Shown here: in pieces, positions 1 through 5,702 of the stretch
Layout: every line of letters starts with the position of its first letter
Numbering within the stretch: the stretch's first letter is position 1
Assembly (NCBI GenBank): GCA_949093475.1
Contig: CARXAY010000062.1
Location: 1-7,285, forward strand
Direction: 5' to 3'
Source: an uncultured Oscillospiraceae bacterium
GTDB taxonomy: Bacteria > Bacillota > Clostridia > Oscillospirales > Oscillospiraceae
Length of the DNA: 7,285 bases
The notes under the pieces: generated by a model
Databases searched by the model: none
What the model saw: only the letters and a program-made list of their open reading frames with translations
What the model was told of the DNA's origin: nothing
Made by a program: the position numbers and the translations under genes

Positions 1-1
1 C

Positions 2-2752
<2,751 letters not shown>

Positions 2753-2767
2753 TTCCAGACGCAAAAG

Positions 2768-2802
2768 AAGGAAGCCCCGGAATACTCCGGGGCTTCCTTT
2801 TT
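2768..2802 (+). terminator. Intrinsic terminator of the PFOR gene
   Basis: A perfect 13-bp stem (AAGGAAGCCCCGG at 2768-2780 with CCGGGGCTTCCTT at 2787-2799) is extendable by one A-T pair to a 4-nt loop. A short T run ends at 2802. It starts 16 bases after the stop codon and marks the end of the PFOR transcript. Confidence 0.92.
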
Positions 2803-2844
2803 GCCTTTCGACAAAAAACTGGGCGGTTGGACAGGCTTTTGGGG

Positions 2845-2873
2845 TTGACTTTTTTCAAAAAAAAGGGTAAAAT
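2845..2873 (+). promoter_or_regulatory. Sigma-A type promoter of the riboswitch/antiporter transcript
   Basis: The -35 is TTGACT (2845-2850), the spacer is exactly 17 bp with T and A tracts, and the -10 is TAAAAT (2868-2873). The expected start site is A2880, one base before the riboswitch P1 helix begins at 2881. That fit supports both calls. Confidence 0.8.
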
Positions 2874-2879
2874 ACCCCC

Positions 2880-2982
2880 ATTGAGGGAGTAGTTGGCTCT
2901 TTTGGGAGCGGCAAGTCAACAGCCCCGGCGGGGGAGTGACCAAAAACCCGTCTGGCTTGTCTGAAATAACGAGACTCAAGTA
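2880..2982 (+). promoter_or_regulatory. yybP-ykoY class (Mn2+) riboswitch aptamer
   Basis: Seen: P1 is UUGAG (2881-2885) with CUCAA (2975-2979). The conserved loop GGGAGUAG follows P1 directly at 2885-2892. A small hairpin (GCUC/GAGC, 2896-2909) follows. A second helix can form between CAAG (2912-2915) and CUUG (2956-2959), within the words CAAGUC and GGCUUG. The 3' strand AUAACGAGAC (2966-2975) closes the four-way organisation. These words and their order match what I recall of the yybP-ykoY family, including the Lactococcus Mn2+ riboswitch (GGGGAGUAG, CAAAGUC, GGCUUUG, AGACC). Known family behaviour: Mn2+ binding stabilises the junction and turns on exporter genes. The cation antiporter downstream fits. 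The assignment was made by eye, without a covariance-model search. Confidence 0.83.
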
Positions 2983-3001
2983 TGGCGCGGCCGTACTTGG
3001 G
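2975..3001 (+). promoter_or_regulatory. Expression-platform hairpin competing with riboswitch P1
   Basis: CUCAAGUAUGGC pairs with GCCGUACUUGGG (2990-3001), an almost uninterrupted 12-bp stem with two G-U pairs and a GCG loop. Its 5' arm is the same CUCAA that forms the 3' strand of P1, so the two structures exclude each other. Its loop-side GGCGCG (2984-2989) is also complementary to CGCGCC (3024-3029) in the terminator 3' arm and could act as an antiterminator once P1 is locked. The switching model is inference. Confidence 0.6.
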
Positions 3002-3009
3002 CGAAACTG

Positions 3010-3040
3010 TTCAGGTGCGGCAGCGCGCCTGAATTTTTTT
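3010..3040 (+). terminator. Riboswitch-controlled intrinsic terminator upstream of the antiporter
   Basis: A 10-bp stem (TTCAGGTGCG 3010-3019 with CGCGCCTGAA 3024-3033, one G-U pair) has a GCAG loop and is followed by seven T residues (3034-3040). It lies between the aptamer and the start codon at 3059 with no gene before it. It therefore works as a conditional attenuator, not as the end of an operon. Confidence 0.88.
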
Positions 3041-3058
3041 GTGGAAGGGTTGAAGAAA

Positions 3059-4003
3059 ATGGACGTGATCGTACTCAATCTGCTGGTGTTTGCCATCGGC
3101 GCGCTGATGATCATCAAGGGGGGCGATTGGTTCGTGGACGCGGCGAGCTGGATCGCCGGGGCGCTCCGCATCCCCACCTTTATCATCGGCGCGACCATCG
3201 TCTCCATCGCCACCACCCTGCCGGAGATGCTGGTCTCCCTCATGGCGGCGGCGGACGGGAAGGTGGAAATGGCCATCGGCAACGCCGTGGGCTCGGTGAT
3301 CGCCAACACCGCCCTCATTATGGCGGTGGCCATGCTGGGGATGAAGATCGTCTGCCCCCGGAAGGGCTACTGGAAACAGTTCGCCCTGTTCATCGCCGCG
3401 GCGGCGGGACTGTATGTCTTTTGCCTGCCCGGGGAGCTGAACCTCATCGGCTGCATTGTCATGGCCCTTATTTTTGTGGTGTTCCTCGTCCAGAACGTCC
3501 GCAGCGCAAAGGCGCAGGGGGAGGACGACGTGCCCCAGCAGACGCAGAAGGGCGGCGCGGGGAAGTACATCGCCCTGTTCGTCGTCGGCGCGGTGGGTCT
3601 GGCGGTGGGCAGCCAGCTTTTGGTGCGCTCGGGCAGTACGCTGGCGACCCTGTTCGGCGTGCCCGAGCGGGTCATCGCCGTGACGCTGGTGGCGGTGGGA
3701 ACGTCCCTCCCCGAGCTGGTCACCACCATCACCGCCATTTTGAAAAAGCAGTCCTCCCTGTCGGTGGGCAACATTTTGGGGGCGAACATCATCGACCTGT
3801 CCCTGATCCTGCCCCTGAGCGCGCTGGTGTCGGGCAAGGCCCTGCCTGTGGCGGGGAGCATTCTGCGCCTCGACCTGCCCTTCTGTCTGGGGGTGACCCT
3901 GCTGGCGTCCGTGCCCATCCTCCTGCGGGAGAAGGCCACCAAGGTTCAGGGCGCGGCCCTGCTGGCGGTGTACGCGGTGTATCTCTGGCTGGTGCTGGGT
4001 TGA
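3059..4003 (+). CDS. CaCA-family sodium/calcium-type cation antiporter, probable Mn2+ exporter
   Basis: This is a 314-residue integral membrane protein of the calcium:cation antiporter superfamily (two Na_Ca_ex domains, YrbG/NCX_Mj-like). It exchanges a divalent cation for Na+ or H+ across the cytoplasmic membrane. Alpha-1 repeat: residues about 41-90 with ATTLPEM and GNAVGSVIAN. Alpha-2 repeat: about 203-252 with VGTSLPEL and GNILGANIID. The ion-coordinating residues corresponding to NCX_Mj E54, N81, E213 and D240 are E56, N83, E219 and D246, each pair spaced exactly 27. A hydrophilic linker (about 147-168) joins the halves. The start is ATG 3059 with GGAAGGG nine bases upstream. A GTG at 2936 is in frame but lies inside the riboswitch and adds residues foreign to the family. 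The upstream Mn2+-type riboswitch argues for Mn2+ export. Ca2+ transport remains the alternative and cannot be excluded from sequence. Confidence 0.93.
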   Translation: MDVIVLNLLVFAIGALMIIKGGDWFVDAASWIAGALRIPTFIIGATIVSIATTLPEMLVSLMAAADGKVEMAIGNAVGSVIANTALIMAVAMLGMKIVCPRKGYWKQFALFIAAAAGLYVFCLPGELNLIGCIVMALIFVVFLVQNVRSAKAQGEDDVPQQTQKGGAGKYIALFVVGAVGLAVGSQLLVRSGSTLATLFGVPERVIAVTLVAVGTSLPELVTTITAILKKQSSLSVGNILGANIIDLSLILPLSALVSGKALPVAGSILRLDLPFCLGVTLLASVPILLREKATKVQGAALLAVYAVYLWLVLG

Positions 4004-4019
4004 GTGTGAAATAGCTGCA

Positions 4020-4053
4020 AAAACGCCTCTCGGAATTTTCCGGGAGGCGTTTT
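4020..4053. terminator. Bidirectional terminator between the antiporter and XRE genes
   Basis: A 15-bp stem (AAAACGCCTCTCGGA 4020-4034 with TCCGGGAGGCGTTTT 4039-4053, one G-T) has an ATTT loop. A-rich on the left and T-rich on the right, it can terminate the antiporter transcript on + and the convergent regulator transcript on -. It overlaps the regulator stop codon (4052-4054) by two bases, leaving almost no spacer between the genes. Confidence 0.88.
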
Positions 4054-4300
4054 AATTATGGTCAAGTTCTTCCTCTTCGATATACGCGACTAACTGGCTG
4101 GGACGGATATCCAGAGCGAGAGCCAGCCGCCAAAGGGTCTCTAACGTGGGTTTGCGTTCGCCCCGCTCAATGGCGCTGAGATGGGTGCGGCCAATGTCGG
4201 CCAAGCCGCTTAATACTTCCTGTGTAATGCCCTTTTCCTGCCGCGCCTTGGCGATGGCCCGCCCCACCAGAACGGGGTTTAACTGTACGTCACTCATCAT
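4052..4300 (-). CDS. Small XRE/Cro-type helix-turn-helix regulator
   Basis: This 82-residue protein consists of almost nothing but one HTH_3 (XRE) DNA-binding domain. Residues about 12-70 run VGRAIAKARQEKGITQEVLS, then the recognition helix region GRTHLSAIERGERKP, then the closing helices TLETLWRLALALDIRPSQL. The TQE, ERGxRxP and LALALDI signatures are characteristic. No sensor or peptidase domain follows, only an acidic tail (EEEELDHN). Two adjacent ATG codons (4300 and 4297) are possible starts. The upstream GAGGTGG is too close to the first, so translation from 4297 (81 residues) is more likely. It is convergent with the antiporter and divergent from the membrane-protein gene at 4424, about 120 bp away. 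It most plausibly regulates itself and that neighbour. This assignment is inferred from position only. Confidence 0.92.
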   Translation of the reverse strand: MMSDVQLNPVLVGRAIAKARQEKGITQEVLSGLADIGRTHLSAIERGERKPTLETLWRLALALDIRPSQLVAYIEEEELDHN

Positions 4301-4319
4301 ACCACCTCATAGAGAGTGT

Positions 4320-4325
4320 AGTATA
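4320..4325 (-). promoter_or_regulatory. Possible -10 element of the XRE gene promoter
   Basis: TATACT on the minus strand lies about 20 bases before the XRE start codons. The matching -35 position carries only a poor TGTATT, so the promoter is weak or activator-dependent, or it is mis-called. Confidence 0.35.
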
Positions 4326-4345
4326 TTTTGCGGCGGGCGATGAAT

Positions 4346-4353
4346 ACATATGT
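4346..4353. promoter_or_regulatory. Candidate operator palindrome in the divergent intergenic region
   Basis: ACATATGT is a perfect 8-bp dyad. It sits within the looser dyad TGAATACATATGTTGACA (4341-4358; T-A and G-C at the outer edges, then a mismatched spacer). It overlaps the first base of the -35 of the gene at 4424 and lies upstream of the XRE gene. This is a natural place for the XRE protein to bind, but no binding evidence is visible beyond symmetry and position. Confidence 0.35.
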
Positions 4354-4381
4354 TGACAAATGAACGCAAATGTGTTATTTT
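4353..4381 (+). promoter_or_regulatory. Promoter of the membrane-protein gene
   Basis: A perfect -35 TTGACA (4353-4358), a 17-bp spacer and a -10 TATTTT (4376-4381) preceded by TGT give an extended -10 promoter. The expected start near 4388 leaves a leader of about 36 nt carrying GGAGG. An upstream in-frame ATG at 4370 lies between the -35 and -10 boxes and so cannot be the start codon. Confidence 0.75.
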
Positions 4382-4423
4382 ATTGGTAGCAAGACCCAAA
4401 TAGAAAGAGGGGGAGGAAGCAGC

Positions 4424-5260
4424 ATGGAAACGATAGCTATTATCGTAACAATTTGCGTTTTTGTTGGGGGTATATTGTGGTATGTGATAACAGAACCAAA
4501 GAGAAAAGCAAAGGAGCAAGAACAACTCAAAGCTCAACGGGCAGAAAAGGAACGTATTGACCGAGAGTATAGAACGCCCAGAAGCGGGATGCAAAACGGG
4601 AAATTGCTTATGACATTTTATAGTAATGTCAAAGAAGGTATGGGTAAGGCGGTTTGTCTGTTTCTTGACAAAAGTGGAATCGTTGTATTTGACTATGCAA
4701 GTGGGAAATGGGCACGCAAAATTCAATTTAGTGCGCTGGAGATGGACAATGACACATACTCCTTCCATCCCGCAAAGCTGGTATACACGGGCGCGACGGT
4801 AGGGGGTTTCCACACGGGCGGTTTTCATACCGAGGAAGCATATTGTACGCAGGGGCACAGAAAAAGTGGAAACGGAGTAATTTGTTGTGCTGTTGATGGA
4901 AAAGAAAGACCGATTCTGTTTATCAAAGTTCACGAACCCGCATTTCAAAAGGCGTTATATTCCTATACAAGAAAGTCGGATGATAATGAGACATTGAAAC
5001 AGTATTTTGGTAAGGGGGAATATGTAATACCACTCTTGGATCTTAGTTCCAAAGCAAAAGAGACAAGCAAGTTCTTTCTGGAAGCGGCATTGGCACAGAA
5101 CAATAGTTATGGGGCTGCGGCGGCGATGAGCAGAGCCAGCACAAGCAGATTTCGATCCATGAAAGTTTGCGAATCACTGGCAAAGAGCTTGAATGAGTTG
5201 ATGGATAAGATAGAAGAGTATGGAGCTGAAAAAGTCATTGATGCCTATAACAAAGAATAA
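4424..5260 (+). CDS. Single-pass membrane-anchored protein of unknown function
   Basis: I do not recognise the family. This 278-residue protein starts at ATG 4424, with GGAGG (4412-4416) seven bases upstream. Residues 2-23 (ETIAIIVTICVFVGGILWYV) form one transmembrane segment or uncleaved anchor. A positive and highly charged stretch follows (about 25-50, rich in K, E, Q and R, probably helical or coiled coil), suggesting an N-out, C-in topology. The body (about 57-205) looks like a beta-rich globular domain and contains a tandem FHTGG/FHTEE repeat near 129-138. The C-terminal 70 residues are helical, with a Ser/Arg-rich joint (MSRASTSRFRSMK) and an amphipathic helix at the end. Base composition is clearly AT-richer than in the flanking genes: the line 4441-4500 is 35% GC by count and 5101-5160 is 55%. 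This suggests acquisition by transfer. It is divergent from the XRE regulator, and its own terminator follows. Confidence 0.85.
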   Translation: METIAIIVTICVFVGGILWYVITEPKRKAKEQEQLKAQRAEKERIDREYRTPRSGMQNGKLLMTFYSNVKEGMGKAVCLFLDKSGIVVFDYASGKWARKIQFSALEMDNDTYSFHPAKLVYTGATVGGFHTGGFHTEEAYCTQGHRKSGNGVICCAVDGKERPILFIKVHEPAFQKALYSYTRKSDDNETLKQYFGKGEYVIPLLDLSSKAKETSKFFLEAALAQNNSYGAAAAMSRASTSRFRSMKVCESLAKSLNELMDKIEEYGAEKVIDAYNKE

Positions 5261-5263
5261 GGC

Positions 5264-5295
5264 AAGGCCGGGAGCATCGCTCCCGGCCTTACTTT
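5264..5295 (+). terminator. Terminator hairpin after the membrane-protein gene
   Basis: A perfect 12-bp stem (AAGGCCGGGAGC 5264-5275 with GCTCCCGGCCTT 5279-5290) has a tight ATC loop and starts three bases after the stop. The T tract is interrupted (TTACTTT). It is GC-strong and should insulate the toxin promoter at 5311. Confidence 0.8.
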
Positions 5296-5310
5296 ATGCA
5301 CATCCGTGAT

Positions 5311-5339
5311 TTGACAGTTTACCTCTGCCATGCTATACT
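5311..5339 (+). promoter_or_regulatory. Strong promoter of the toxin mRNA
   Basis: TTGACA (5311-5316), a 17-bp spacer and TATACT (5334-5339), with TG one base before the -10 (extended -10). This is near consensus and predicts a start around 5346, just before a hairpin beginning at 5349. Confidence 0.88.
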
Positions 5340-5348
5340 AAAAAATAG

Positions 5349-5366
5349 GAAAACCTTCGGGTTTTC
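5349..5366 (+). promoter_or_regulatory. 5'-terminal UUCG hairpin of the toxin mRNA
   Basis: GAAAACC-TTCG-GGTTTTC is a perfect 7-bp stem capped by the extra-stable cUUCGg tetraloop, within about three bases of the predicted 5' end. Such 5' end hairpins commonly stabilise type I toxin mRNAs. Its role here is inferred. Confidence 0.65.
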
Positions 5367-5395
5367 AGCGCTGCCCGTATACGGTAGGCGGTTTG

Positions 5396-5446
5396 CCCCT
5401 CCCATCCCGGAGGGGGTGACTTCTTGCCTCCTCCACTGAGGGGAGG
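5396..5446 (+). promoter_or_regulatory. Leader hairpins that can mask the toxin Shine-Dalgarno
   Basis: Two adjacent hairpins are visible. CCCCTCC (5396-5402) pairs perfectly with GGAGGGG (5409-5415). CCTCCTC (5427-5433) pairs with GGGGAGG (5440-5446, one G-U), burying most of the ribosome binding site. CCTCCC (5398-5403) in the first hairpin could also pair with GGGAGG (5441-5446). The leader therefore holds two alternative anti-Shine-Dalgarno segments. Structures were read by eye, without energy calculation. Confidence 0.6.
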
Positions 5447-5453
5447 TGATGCC

Positions 5454-5540
5454 ATGGGGCTTACATACTCAGAGCTGTTCCAGTTCTGCCTTGTAGTCAT
5501 CGGCATTGTTGGCCTGTTCATCCAGGCAAAAAAGAAGTAA
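5454..5540 (+). CDS. 28-residue hydrophobic peptide, probable type I toxin (holin-like toxin type)
   Basis: The peptide starts MGLTYSELFQ, continues with the membrane-spanning stretch FCLVVIGIVGLFIQ, and ends AKKK. The short polar N-terminus, a single membrane helix and a lysine tail are typical of membrane-acting type I toxins. It resembles the short proteins annotated as putative holin-like toxins in Firmicutes; I recall this likeness and have not searched for it. Translation is well supported: GGAGGTGAT (5442-5450) is an almost complete match to the 16S 3' end, with ATG seven bases after GGAGG. A second ATG at 5449 overlaps it in another frame and lacks spacing. The gene sits between a strong plus promoter and a consensus antisense promoter, and its stop codon lies within the antisense terminator stem. 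Toxicity is inferred. Confidence 0.75.
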   Translation: MGLTYSELFQFCLVVIGIVGLFIQAKKK

Positions 5541-5573
5541 CCGCCACGCTCCCACAGCCTGCGGTTACTTCTT
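5527..5573 (-). terminator. Terminator of the antisense RNA
   Basis: A perfect 13-bp inverted repeat (AAGAAGTAACCGC 5532-5544 with GCGGTTACTTCTT 5561-5573) has a 16-nt loop. On the minus strand it is followed directly by T residues (A run 5528-5533). On the plus strand no T tract follows, so it is oriented for the antisense RNA. In the toxin mRNA the same stem includes the stop codon and could protect the 3' end. Confidence 0.82.
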
Positions 5574-5585
5574 GTAGGTATATGA

Positions 5586-5617
5586 GGGGCTGAACCGTCT
5601 ACCGGCAGCGCCCTTTT
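5586..5617 (+). terminator. Probable terminator of the toxin mRNA
   Basis: GGG-GCTG (5586-5592) pairs with CAGC-(bulged G)-CCC (5606-5613), and inside it CCG (5595-5597) pairs with CGG (5603-5605). TTTT (5614-5617) follows. This gives a toxin mRNA of about 270 nt (5346 to about 5617), completely containing the antisense transcript. Confidence 0.62.
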
Positions 5618-5625
5618 CTATTTGC

Positions 5626-5654
5626 ATTATAATCAATGGAACAGCGTTTGTCAA
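5626..5654 (-). promoter_or_regulatory. Perfect-consensus promoter of the antisense RNA
   Basis: On the minus strand the -35 is TTGACA (5654-5649), the spacer is exactly 17 bp, and the -10 is TATAAT (5631-5626): a full consensus sigma-A promoter pointing at the 3' end of the toxin gene. No open reading frame of note follows it. It is stronger on paper than the toxin promoter, as expected when an unstable antitoxin RNA must be in excess. Confidence 0.9.
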
Positions 5655-5656
5655 GT

Positions 5657-5681
5657 AGGGGCGGGTTCTAAACCCGCCCTT
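5657..5681. repeat. GC-rich hairpin (REP-like) between the MATE gene and the antisense promoter
   Basis: AGGGGCGGGTT-CTA-AACCCGCCCTT is an 11-bp dyad (9 Watson-Crick pairs in the core, one G-T, one A-T), two bases from the antisense -35. No T run follows on the minus strand, so it is a weak terminator at best for the MATE transcript. Similar GGGGCGGG hairpins recur between genes in many gut Clostridia, as I recall. Only one copy is in this window. Confidence 0.55.
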
Positions 5682-5702
5682 GCTTTATGCGCGGAAACCC
5701 GT

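Larger units (their letters stand above)
5527..5619 (-). ncRNA. Predicted antisense antitoxin RNA, about 93 nt
   Basis: Start: near 5619, set by the consensus minus-strand promoter at 5626-5654. End: in the T run read from the A tract at 5528-5533, after the stem at 5532-5573. The RNA is fully complementary to the toxin gene's last codons and its 3' UTR. It begins with a hairpin (GCUG-CCG, loop GUAGA, CGG-UU-CAGC). It also carries CCCCUCA and CAAGAAGU, which can pair with UGAGGGG (5437-5443) and ACUUCUUG (5419-5426) in the toxin leader. No coding frame is apparent. This fits an antitoxin RNA acting by 3' duplex formation, leader occlusion, or both. Existence is predicted from promoter and terminator, not observed. 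Confidence 0.7.

Noticed and set aside
2880..2982. Alternative riboswitch classes (NiCo, Mg2+ M-box) for the antiporter leader
   Set aside because: The conserved words GGGAGUAG and AACGAGAC and their position relative to P1 fit yybP-ykoY. The NiCo and M-box signatures I know are not seen.
2936..3058. GTG at 2936 as start of the antiporter
   Set aside because: It lies within the riboswitch aptamer, and the added 41 residues match nothing in the family. ATG 3059 has a proper ribosome site.
4370..4423. ATG at 4370 as start of the orphan protein
   Set aside because: It falls between the -35 and -10 boxes of the gene's promoter, so it would not be in the transcript.
4307..4948. 213-codon minus-strand frame opposite the orphan membrane-protein gene
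   Set aside because: The plus-strand frame has the promoter, GGAGG site and terminator; this frame has none and would run through the divergent promoter region.
5333..5521. 62-codon minus-strand frame opposite the toxin gene and leader
   Set aside because: The predicted antisense RNA terminates near 5527, before this frame, and there is no ribosome site. The plus-strand signals explain the region better.
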